This document shows positions 17,781 through 24,731 of a DNA stretch of 64,000 bases, piece by piece (position 1 is the stretch's first letter; each line of letters starts with the position of its first letter). The DNA is from Anaerococcus rubeinfantis (GTDB taxonomy: Bacteria; Bacillota; Clostridia; Tissierellales; Peptoniphilaceae). A program made the translations under genes and the position numbers. The notes beneath the pieces were generated by a model. The model ran no database searches and was not told the origin of the DNA. It was given only the letters and a program-made list of their open reading frames with translations. The stretch covers positions 310,001 to 374,000 of the forward strand of contig NZ_LN913016.1 in NCBI RefSeq assembly GCF_001487145.1, written 5' to 3'.

Positions 17781-17798
17781 TGTATTGGGGTGATTAGA

Positions 17799-18350
17799 TT
17801 GAGAATAAGTAAAACTTTAAAGAATATAATGGACATGTATGCAGATAGTAACTTGAAATATGAAGAGATTAGTTCAGCTGCAAAACTTATTTTAAGTTTA
17901 TATAGACAAGTTACCTGGGCAGTAGATAGTAGGGCAAATTTTATGATGTTTGAGAGTAAAGAAAACTATGGATCAACTTCAGAATCTGCTTACTTGTATC
18001 TTTCTACATTTGCTCCAGAAAGAGTTGAAGAAAAGTTTAATAACAGAGTAGCCAATGTAATGGATAGCAAGCTTATGCTTTTAATAATTTATGACGCTTG
18101 TGTCAGGCTAAAAGTATATCCAGAGTATGGAGAAATCTATCATAAGATTATTTATAACTACTACATTTCTGAAAAAAAGATTACTGATGAAGCTTGTATG
18201 AGAAGTGTGTCTTTAGAGAGAACTGTTTATTATCAAAGAAAGAAGGAAGCAATTGCATTGGTAGGTGTAATAATTTGGGGATATACTTTACCGACTGCTA
18301 TTAGCCAACTTAAAGACGGTCGTAGCATTGAAGAAATAATGAACATCTAA
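17799..18350 (+). CDS. ArpU/RinA-like putative transcription regulator
   Basis: About 183 residues. I start at TTG 17799 because GGGGTGA lies 5 bases upstream; GTG 17790 has no ribosome site. No enzyme motif is visible. The C-terminal third (ISEKKITDEACMRSVSLERT, then YYQRKKEAIALVGVIIWGY) resembles the terminal helix-turn-helix of phage late regulators of the ArpU/RinA type and of sigma region 4. It is controlled from the switch region shared with the XRE repressor and lies upstream of the sigma-like factor and recombinases, so it probably activates the excision side of the element. Confidence 0.55.
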   Translation: MRISKTLKNIMDMYADSNLKYEEISSAAKLILSLYRQVTWAVDSRANFMMFESKENYGSTSESAYLYLSTFAPERVEEKFNNRVANVMDSKLMLLIIYDACVRLKVYPEYGEIYHKIIYNYYISEKKITDEACMRSVSLERTVYYQRKKEAIALVGVIIWGYTLPTAISQLKDGRSIEEIMNI

Positions 18351-18488
18351 GAAATTAATTTATGACGTACTTATTGCGTACTATTTCCGAATGAAAAAAG
18401 TACCATATACGAATTTTATGTGTACTTAAGTGCATATATAATATCCATGATGGGTGGTTTGCACCTAAATTTAATATTGGCATTTATT

Positions 18489-18523
18489 GACTGAAAGAAT
18501 TTATTTTCTTTCGGTCTTTTTTT
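18489..18523 (+). terminator. Rho-independent terminator
   Basis: GACTGAAAGAA pairs with TTCTTTCGGTC (one G-T pair), followed by seven T residues. It separates the regulator at 17799 from the leader and sigma-like gene, which therefore probably have their own promoter or depend on antitermination. Confidence 0.8.
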
Positions 18524-18539
18524 ATGCCCAGGAGAATAT

Positions 18540-18620
18540 ATGCATAGAATTAGAAGTCCTCCTTGTGTGAATTTCATTTTCAAACAAAAGAAATTCATGT
18601 CAACAAGGAGGAAAAATTAA
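18540..18620 (+). CDS. 26-codon leader peptide of the sigma-like gene
   Basis: ATG at 18540 has AGGAG at 18530-18534 and opens 26 codons beginning MHRIRSPPCVNF and ending at TAA 18618-18620, which overlaps the ATG of the sigma-like gene (TAATG). The frame runs across the hairpin that masks the next ribosome binding site. A ribosome paused at codons 6-9 (SPPC) would cover the left arm of that hairpin. Consecutive prolines and an Arg-x-Arg motif are both known pausing contexts. Spacing, overlap and position argue for a real regulatory peptide. Confidence 0.6.
   Translation: MHRIRSPPCVNFIFKQKKFMSTRRKN
18557..18612 (+). promoter_or_regulatory. Hairpin masking the ribosome binding site of the sigma-like gene
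   Basis: TCCTCCTTGT (18557-18566) pairs perfectly with ACAAGGAGGA (18603-18612), and TGAATTTC (18568-18575) with GAAATTCA (18590-18597), leaving a 14-base loop and a small asymmetric internal loop. The right arm contains the whole AAGGAGG that serves the ATG at 18620, so translation should be off unless the stem is opened. The overlapping leader ORF could do that. Confidence 0.75.
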
Positions 18621-19030
18621 TGGACAAAGAATATTATTTATTTGTAGAAGGAAAGAAAGTATTTGTTAGCAAGGAAGTATATCTTGCTTATCATAGTGAA
18701 TTGAACAAAGAGAAATATCAAACGAGAAGAGACAGGTTAAATAACTGTTTCTTTTTTTGTTCCTATGATCATGATGGTAATTTTGAAGAAAATTTAGAAG
18801 ATCTGGAATTTGATGTTGAAAAAATTATCGAAACAAAGGAAATGATTGAAGAAGTAAGAAGAGCTATTTCTAAACTCAATCCTGTTGAAAGGGATTTGAT
18901 AGAAAGTCTTTTTTATAAAGAAGAAACAATTAGAGAAGTAGCCGCTAAACTGAATATTTCTAATCCAGCCGTTATTAAAAGGCGTAATAAAGTCTTAGAA
19001 AAACTAAAGGAAATGTTAGAAGACTTTTAG
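18620..19030 (+). CDS. Sigma-70-family-like transcription factor of the element
   Basis: 136 residues. The N-terminal 60 residues (MDKEYYLFVEGKKVFVSKEV and a CSYDHDGN segment) are typical of small sigma-like regulators on Firmicute conjugative transposons. The C-terminal part, LNPVERDLIESLFYKEETIR followed by EVAAKLNISNPAVIKRRNKV, is a sigma region 4 helix-turn-helix. No region 2 is present, so it may work as an activator or partial sigma. The true start is ATG 18620 rather than the upstream in-frame codon, because of the AAGGAGG at 18605-18611. It lies upstream of three serine recombinases and probably promotes their expression. A decayed paralogue is at 14791. Confidence 0.75.
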   Translation: MDKEYYLFVEGKKVFVSKEVYLAYHSELNKEKYQTRRDRLNNCFFFCSYDHDGNFEENLEDLEFDVEKIIETKEMIEEVRRAISKLNPVERDLIESLFYKEETIREVAAKLNISNPAVIKRRNKVLEKLKEMLEDF

Positions 19031-19572
19031 ATGACAGTTACCAAGAGGGTCTAATTTTCACTGTTACTTATGCAGTGGGAATTGGACCTTTTCATTTAAC
19101 CAAATTTATTTTTGAAAATTGGTTAGCAAGAAAGGCTTCTTTTCACTGTTAAGTATAAGAGGGTAATTTTAAACAATTTTGTTTCATCAAGATAAGTATT
19201 TTCTGATGGTCAAATTTTAAAAAGATTAATAACTCTCAATAAATTTTGAACCTTAACAACTGAATAGACCAAGACAAGACATTAATCATTTTTGGAGCGT
19301 GATAACCTATCCGCCAAGATCTTTCTGCTGAATAATTCGGCAAAACAAGTACTGCTAAGCTAAAAGCAAGGGAAGAAGAAAGGGAGCGATAAGTAAGAGT
19401 TTGAATATAGGGAGGGATACCCTATTCGCTACGAAGAAAATGAGGATAATGATACTTCTAAGGTTGAAGCCGGCTCATCCTGAATAGAGGCGGAGGTGAG
19501 ATTCCTATGTTGCTAATCCAAGGCACTTGTCAATGTCAAAAAACTTTAATTTTATATTGTGAGGTAAAACCT
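19031..19572 (+). other. Untranslated region with RNA hairpins between sigma-like gene and recombinase operon
   Basis: No convincing gene is present. A 16-bp hairpin with several G-U pairs spans 19048-19063 and 19073-19088, followed by TTTTCATTT, and may act as a terminator. A second hairpin is TAACCAA with TTGGTTA at 19097-19125. Farther right (19280-19500) is a purine-rich, comparatively GC-rich stretch with many AGG-type sites and no open frame of length; it may be a long 5' leader or decayed coding DNA. Confidence 0.45.
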
Positions 19573-19728
19573 ATGAATACAAAAGAAAAGAAGAAATATA
19601 AACCTAAAGAGCAAATATCAAAAGAAGATTATTCTAAAAAAATTACTTACACTCAAAGTGATAAAGAGTCCCTAGACTTACTAGATATTGTTGAACTTTA
19701 TTTATGTAGAGCTTGTATAAGACTATAA
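19573..19728 (+). CDS. Small basic protein ahead of the recombinases
   Basis: 51 residues from ATG 19573 (GAGG 8 bases upstream), starting MNTKEKKKYKPKEQISKED. It is rich in Lys in the first half and acidic with Leu in the second (ESLDLLDIVELYL). No family recognised. An upstream in-frame ATG at 19507 would add 22 unlikely residues, although it follows a GGAGGTGAG. Its end is 54 bases before the ribosome-site hairpin of the recombinase operon, so it could be a small accessory or directionality factor, or part of a translational control leader. Confidence 0.45.
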   Translation: MNTKEKKKYKPKEQISKEDYSKKITYTQSDKESLDLLDIVELYLCRACIRL

Positions 19729-19782
19729 GCTGGGGTGCTGACTTAAAAACTTGGGTGCGGTAAAATATAAGTGGTAGAAGAA

Positions 19783-19820
19783 CTCCTTAATGACTATTTG
19801 CCCAAATACAAATTAAGGAG
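19783..19820 (+). promoter_or_regulatory. Hairpin masking the ribosome binding site of recombinase 1
   Basis: CTCCTTAAT (19783-19791) pairs perfectly with ATTAAGGAG (19812-19820). The loop has its own inner pairing, TATTT (19795-19799) with AAATA (19804-19808). The right arm holds the AAGGAGG (19815-19821) that serves the ATG at 19829. This repeats the design in front of the sigma-like gene. Confidence 0.65.
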
Positions 19821-19828
19821 GTTTTGTG

Positions 19829-21499
19829 ATGGAAAAATTTGCTTGTATGTATCTTCGTTTATCGAGAGAGGATGGAGATAGCACAGAAAGTAATTCTATT
19901 TCAAATCAAAGACAGATTATTAAATCATATGCAAGGGACAATGATTTTAAAGTTGTTGCTGAATATGTAGACGATGGCTTTTCAGGATCTAATTATGACA
20001 GACCAAAATTTAAGAAGATGATTCAAGATCTTGAAGAGAAGAAGTTTAAAACAATTATTGTGAAGGACTTATCCCGTTTTGGGAGAGATTATATCGAATC
20101 AGGAAAATATCTACAAAAGATATTTCCAGAAAAAGGTATAAGGTTTATATCCGTAAACGATAACTATGACAGTGAAAATGCAGATGTAAGCGATACACAC
20201 CTAATTCTTCCAATAAGGAACTTTATTAATGATTCTTATTGTAGGGATATTTCTATGAAGGTTAAATCTTCCAAAGAAATTAAAAGGAAGAATGGTGAAT
20301 TTATTGGTGCATTTGCTCCTTTTGGTTATAAGAAGGATTGCAAAAACAAACATAAGTTAGTCGTTGATACAGAAGTTTCGCACATAATTGAAAGAATCTT
20401 CAATATGAAGATAGACGGTTATTCGTCTAAAGCTATTGCAGATTTTTTAAATAGCATAGGTTGTGTAACACCATCTAAGCATAAAGAAAATTCTGGCGAT
20501 AATCATACTACTGGTTTTATTATTAAAGACTCTAAATGGGACGCAAAAATGGTCAATAGGATTATTACAAACAAGGTCTATATAGGAGTGCTTGAACAAG
20601 GAAAAACTAGAAAACTAAATTACAAGTCTAAGAGAGAAGTAGAAGTAAATGAAGAAGATTGGATTGTAATAAACGACTCTCATAAGCCTATTATTTCAAA
20701 AAGCATTTATGCTTTGGCTAATAAGATGATGCTACGAGATGTAAAGCAATCGGCAGATATACCACATATTTTATCAGGAATGCTTTATTGCAAAGATTGT
20801 GGATCTTCAATGGTTAGAAGAAAGGTTAAGTCCAAGAATGGATATAATATTTTTTATATTTGTTCTCACTATAATAACAAAGGAGATTGCACAAGACATA
20901 GTATAAAAGAAGACTATCTACTGGATATAACTCTTTTTGCACTTAAAGATTATTTAAAAAAATATAATGAATTGCTAAGTCAAGTTAATAAGTTAGATGT
21001 ATCAAAAGTTACATTTAATATTGACTTTGAAAGCTTAAACTCAGAAAAGAGAAAGTATGAAAGACTTAGACAATCTTTATATATGGACTTAGAAGATGAA
21101 CTTATAACTTCTGAAGAGTTTGAAAGGTTCAGAAAAAATTATCTTATTAAGATCAGGGAAATAGAGAAACAAATTGCTACAAAGAAAAATATACTTGCTA
21201 ACTTGCAAGAAAAGATGAAAAACAAGGACAGTTTGGTTTCCGAAATTGTTCCCATTGATTTAAGCAGTCTAAATAGACTAACAATTGTATCTTTTATAGA
21301 TAGAATTGAAATCGGAGAAAACAATGAGATTAATTTTGTCTTTAATAATTTGGAAACAGTTAACTTACTGAAGACCCTTATAAAAGAAGAAAGTGAAAGC
21401 AAGTCCGAAGTAAAGAAGAATTTGAATTCAATAAATAAGGTATTTGGAAATTCTCTTGAAAATAAGACTCCAATGCAATTAGTTGGAGGTGTTTTATAA
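19829..21499 (+). CDS. Large serine recombinase 1
   Basis: About 556 residues. The N-terminal catalytic domain shows YLRLSREDG with the nucleophile Ser, SISNQRQIIKSYA, DDGFSGSNYDRPKF and KDLSRFGRDYIE, all typical of resolvase/invertase enzymes. A recombinase domain follows (YSSKAIADFLNSIG and KVYIGVLEQG). A zinc ribbon with CKDCGSSM and later ICSHYNNKGDC is present, then a coiled-coil region. Such TnpX/CcrA-type enzymes cut and rejoin the element ends through a Ser-DNA link. ATG 19829 lies 7 bases after AAGGAGG. Its stop overlaps the next start (TAATG). Confidence 0.9.
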   Translation: MEKFACMYLRLSREDGDSTESNSISNQRQIIKSYARDNDFKVVAEYVDDGFSGSNYDRPKFKKMIQDLEEKKFKTIIVKDLSRFGRDYIESGKYLQKIFPEKGIRFISVNDNYDSENADVSDTHLILPIRNFINDSYCRDISMKVKSSKEIKRKNGEFIGAFAPFGYKKDCKNKHKLVVDTEVSHIIERIFNMKIDGYSSKAIADFLNSIGCVTPSKHKENSGDNHTTGFIIKDSKWDAKMVNRIITNKVYIGVLEQGKTRKLNYKSKREVEVNEEDWIVINDSHKPIISKSIYALANKMMLRDVKQSADIPHILSGMLYCKDCGSSMVRRKVKSKNGYNIFYICSHYNNKGDCTRHSIKEDYLLDITLFALKDYLKKYNELLSQVNKLDVSKVTFNIDFESLNSEKRKYERLRQSLYMDLEDELITSEEFERFRKNYLIKIREIEKQIATKKNILANLQEKMKNKDSLVSEIVPIDLSSLNRLTIVSFIDRIEIGENNEINFVFNNLETVNLLKTLIKEESESKSEVKKNLNSINKVFGNSLENKTPMQLVGGVL

Positions 21500-23169
21500 T
21501 GGCAAGAACTTCCAAAAGATATATTGAAAAGAAAAGCGAAAAGACAGAAAGAAAAGTATTTAAGGCCGGAATTTATACAAGACTATCTAACGAAAGAACA
21601 GAAGAGTGGAGAGAAAAATCATACTCAATAGAAACTCAAATCCTATCTTGTAAAGAATATGCATTAAAAGAAAATATAGATGTATTAGAAGTTTACACTG
21701 ACTATGAATATAGTGGGACAAACTTTGAAAGACCATCATTTCAGAATATGATGCAAGATATTAGGGATAGAAGAATCAATTGCATTATTATCAGAGATTT
21801 ATCAAGACTTGGAAGAGAATATCTCGAAATGGGAAGATTGATTGATAAAGTGTTTCCATTTCTAGGTGTTAGATTTATTTCAGTTAATGATAAATTAGAC
21901 ACAGTTAAAGAAACAGACTCAAAGAAATCTTTTGAGGTTACACTTAAAAATATTATCAACGATATGTATGCTAAGGATATTTCAGTTAAGATAAAAACCT
22001 CAAAACACAATAGGGCAAGAAACGGATACTTTATTGGTTCTGTTCCACCTTATGGATACAAGATTAAAAAATCTAAAGAAGGTCAAAAACTTGTAATTGA
22101 TGAAAATGTTAGATTTATTGTTGAAGAGATGTTTGATTTAACTCTTCAAGGCAAAAGCCAATATGAAGTCGCAAAGCATTTTAATGAAAAGGGATATGCT
22201 CCTGGAATGATTTACTATAAAACTGGGAGAATTTACAGAGAAAATGATGATCCTGAATGGAATAAAGGGACAATTTCTAAAATGCTAACAAATCCAGTTT
22301 ATACGGGGACTTTAGTACAAGGAGTTAAGCAACAAAATCTAGCTAAAGGAATTAAACAACATTTTGTAGATGAAAGTCAGTATATAATTTGTGAGAATGC
22401 ACATGAAGCAATCATTTCTAAGGAAGTTCACGAAAGAATATTACAAGAAAGACGAGAGAGAAAGAAAAATCATGTTTTCAGTTCGCCAATGCACAATTTT
22501 GAAAACAGGGACTACGAGAACAGATTTAAAGGTCTTGTAATCAATAATAATACTGGCAAAGAACTTAATAGAAGAACTCGTATCTATGGTAAGAATAGAG
22601 ATAGACTTTACTATTCATTTCAGAACGAAAGATTTAGCGGAAGTATAAAACCTGAAAAATCAGTATTCATTATGGAAAGAGATTTAGATCAGGCTATTAG
22701 TGATAAGATTTCTGAGTTTATTATTAAGACAACTAGCAAGACAAAATTTGTTAACCGAATTAAAGCTAGATTTAATAAAGCAATAGATACTTTTAATACA
22801 GACATAGAAAATCTTAAAAGAAAAAATCTAAATGAAGAAAATATCATTCAAAGAGCCTATGAAGACTACAGTCTAGGTAAGATTGATAGAGATGAGTATC
22901 TATTAAGAAGAGAGATTGCTCAAAGTCATATGGCTACATTTGATAACGAGATTTCAGCAATTGAAGTTAATATATCAAAACTTAAAAAAGAAAGAATAAA
23001 ATCAACAAAATGGATAAATGATTTATATGCTTCAAAGAATTTGGAAAAGCTACCTGGAGATTTAATCCATAGCTTGATTGAAAAAATAATAGTTTATGAT
23101 AAACACGAATTTGAAATAGTCTTTAAATTCAATATAGATAATTTAGTAGGAGGAACAGACGATGAGTAA
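21499..23169 (+). CDS. Large serine recombinase 2, zinc-ribbon cysteines lost
   Basis: 556 residues. Catalytic features are present: YTRLSNERTE, SIETQILSCKEYA, YEYSGTNFERPSF and RDLSRLGREYLE. The recombinase domain includes YEVAKHFNEKGYAP and NPVYTGTLVQG. In the position of the zinc ribbon (about residues 345-395) no CxxC pairs are found; the stretch reads LVINNNTGKELNRR and LYYSFQNERF. It is co-translated with enzymes 1 and 3. It may have become a partner subunit whose DNA contacts differ, rather than a stand-alone integrase. The coiled-coil tail is retained. Confidence 0.88.
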   Translation: MARTSKRYIEKKSEKTERKVFKAGIYTRLSNERTEEWREKSYSIETQILSCKEYALKENIDVLEVYTDYEYSGTNFERPSFQNMMQDIRDRRINCIIIRDLSRLGREYLEMGRLIDKVFPFLGVRFISVNDKLDTVKETDSKKSFEVTLKNIINDMYAKDISVKIKTSKHNRARNGYFIGSVPPYGYKIKKSKEGQKLVIDENVRFIVEEMFDLTLQGKSQYEVAKHFNEKGYAPGMIYYKTGRIYRENDDPEWNKGTISKMLTNPVYTGTLVQGVKQQNLAKGIKQHFVDESQYIICENAHEAIISKEVHERILQERRERKKNHVFSSPMHNFENRDYENRFKGLVINNNTGKELNRRTRIYGKNRDRLYYSFQNERFSGSIKPEKSVFIMERDLDQAISDKISEFIIKTTSKTKFVNRIKARFNKAIDTFNTDIENLKRKNLNEENIIQRAYEDYSLGKIDRDEYLLRREIAQSHMATFDNEISAIEVNISKLKKERIKSTKWINDLYASKNLEKLPGDLIHSLIEKIIVYDKHEFEIVFKFNIDNLVGGTDDE

Positions 23170-24655
23170 GATTGCTCTTTATATCAGATTATCCGTTGAA
23201 GATATGATAAAGACTGATGAAAGTGAAAGTATCATAAATCAAAGAGCATATCTAAATGATTATCTCGATAAGAATGAAGAATTTAAAAACTTCACAAGAG
23301 AAGAATATGTTGATGACGGATATTCTGGAACAAATGAAAATAGACCAGCCTTTCAAAGAATGCTTGAAGATGTAAAGAAAAATAAGATCCAGACGATAAT
23401 TGTAAAAGACTTGTCCAGATTTATGAGAGATTATATAACACTTGGAGATTATCTTGAAAATATATTTCCATTCCTAGGAGTAAGATTCATTGCCATAAAT
23501 GATGGCTATGATAGCAACAAAGAAAAGGGAAATGGAACAGATTTAGATATTCAATTCAAAGGACTATTATATGATTTCTATACAAAAGATATTTCTGAGA
23601 AGGTAAAGTCATCTATGACCACACTTAAAAAGCAAGGAAAGTTTTTAGCTTGGAGTCCACCATTGGGATATATGAAAGATCCTAATGATAAACATAAAAT
23701 CATAGTTGACGAAGAAACTGCTTGGATAGTAAAGAAGATTTTTAAACTTGCACTTGATGGTATATCTTCAAGAAATATAGCTAAGATATTAAATGAAGAA
23801 AAAATTCCAACACCATCAAAAAGAAAGAGCGAATTAACAAATCTTGATTTCGAATATTCAATAATTAGAACTGAGAAAAAACCTAGACCAACTTGGACTA
23901 ATGGCAATGTAATAGATGTATTAGCAAATGAAAATTACACTGGAACTTATACTTTCAATATGCAAGATAAGTCAGTGTTAAATCCATCTTCCTTTAAATT
24001 CAAACCAAAAGAAGAGTGGGGAAGAGTTGAGAATAACCATGAAGCTATTATATCTAAAGAAGACTTTGAAAAAGTTCAGAAGATTAAAGAGAAGAATCTA
24101 TTTATGAAAGGTAAAAACACCGATTATGAATGGAGGAAAAAATCTCCACTGCAAGGTTTTGCAAAATGTCCAACTTGTAAGCACATTCTAGGCTGTATTC
24201 AATCTAAACACAAAAGACCTGATGGAAGTCTTAGAGTACACACATATTTTACTTGTAGGATATGTAAGTGTAATAATGTAAAACACAAGAACTCAAGAGC
24301 AGGAAGCCTTGAAGAGCAAGTATTTGAAGCAATAAAGGAAAAATATGGTCTAGAAGATTCGAACAAAGATGAAAAAATAAAAATTAAACCTATGGAAAAA
24401 TCTATCGAAGATCTTGAAGCTAAGAAAATGCAAAATTTTGAGAAGTATAAATTAGGCAAGATGAATAGACAAAAATTCATTGACTCTAAAAATTTGATAG
24501 ATGAAGAAATACAAGCAATAAAAGAAAAAATACAAAAAGCAAAAGAAGAAAAAGAAATAATAGACAACACTAAACTTACCAGAGAATTGATGGAGAAATA
24601 TATAGACTCAGTATTCTGTGAAGGAAACGAAGTGTTGAACATAATATGGAAGTAG
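23162..24655 (+). CDS. Large serine recombinase 3
   Basis: 497 residues. Starts inside the end of recombinase 2 (8-base overlap), indicating coupled translation. Catalytic signature YIRLSVEDM, then SIINQRAYLNDYL, DDGYSGTNENRPAF and KDLSRFMRDYI. The recombinase domain has ISSRNIAKILNEEKIPTPSK and NYTGTYTFNMQ. The zinc ribbon is intact: CPTCKHILGC and TCRICKCNN. The C-terminal coiled coil is shorter than in the first enzyme, and the protein ends with the usual short strand (VLNIIWK). It is the last gene of the element; its terminator and the element border follow within about 75 bases. Confidence 0.9.
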   Translation: MSKIALYIRLSVEDMIKTDESESIINQRAYLNDYLDKNEEFKNFTREEYVDDGYSGTNENRPAFQRMLEDVKKNKIQTIIVKDLSRFMRDYITLGDYLENIFPFLGVRFIAINDGYDSNKEKGNGTDLDIQFKGLLYDFYTKDISEKVKSSMTTLKKQGKFLAWSPPLGYMKDPNDKHKIIVDEETAWIVKKIFKLALDGISSRNIAKILNEEKIPTPSKRKSELTNLDFEYSIIRTEKKPRPTWTNGNVIDVLANENYTGTYTFNMQDKSVLNPSSFKFKPKEEWGRVENNHEAIISKEDFEKVQKIKEKNLFMKGKNTDYEWRKKSPLQGFAKCPTCKHILGCIQSKHKRPDGSLRVHTYFTCRICKCNNVKHKNSRAGSLEEQVFEAIKEKYGLEDSNKDEKIKIKPMEKSIEDLEAKKMQNFEKYKLGKMNRQKFIDSKNLIDEEIQAIKEKIQKAKEEKEIIDNTKLTRELMEKYIDSVFCEGNEVLNIIWK

Positions 24656-24656
24656 T

Positions 24657-24683
24657 AAAGGGAGTGAGCAATCACTCTCTTTT
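24657..24683 (+). terminator. Terminator of the recombinase operon
   Basis: GAGTGA (24662-24667), loop GCAA, TCACTC (24672-24677), then TCTTTT. It ends the recombinase transcript at the element border, insulating the phage genes that follow. Confidence 0.8.
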
Positions 24684-24731
24684 AAATTACATAACAATAA
24701 CCTCTTTTTTGTCATAAGCTTGACATGAGAG
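24684..24731. other. Right border / attachment region of the element in the tape-measure gene
   Basis: Between the terminator and the point where the tape-measure frame resumes. The phage frame is open from GAG 24729 (EGGAGLFAGVLSKL...) and is closed by an in-frame TGA at 24726-24728, which belongs to the element. The crossover therefore lies at or very near 24720-24735. The matching left border is outside the window, so the exact core bases cannot be fixed. Confidence 0.55.

Larger units (their letters stand above)
1..24728. mobile_element. Serine-recombinase mobile element carrying a metallophore locus (right part; left end outside window)
   Basis: The right end is placed just before 24729, where a phage tape-measure reading frame resumes without its N-terminal part, directly after three tandem serine recombinases and a terminator. 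Inside are a thiazoline metallophore synthesis and uptake locus, a decayed sigma-like gene, an XRE/ImmA/RhuM operon, a sigma-like factor and the recombinases. No relaxase or conjugation genes are in the visible part, so whether it is conjugative, mobilisable or neither cannot be judged. The decayed gene at 14791 suggests that it is composite. That the metallophore genes belong to the same element is inferred from the absence of any core gene between them and the recombinases. Confidence 0.7.

Noticed and set aside
1-24728. Conjugation module in the element
   Set aside because: No relaxase, VirB4/VirD4-like or coupling genes are present in the visible part; conjugative transfer cannot be claimed.
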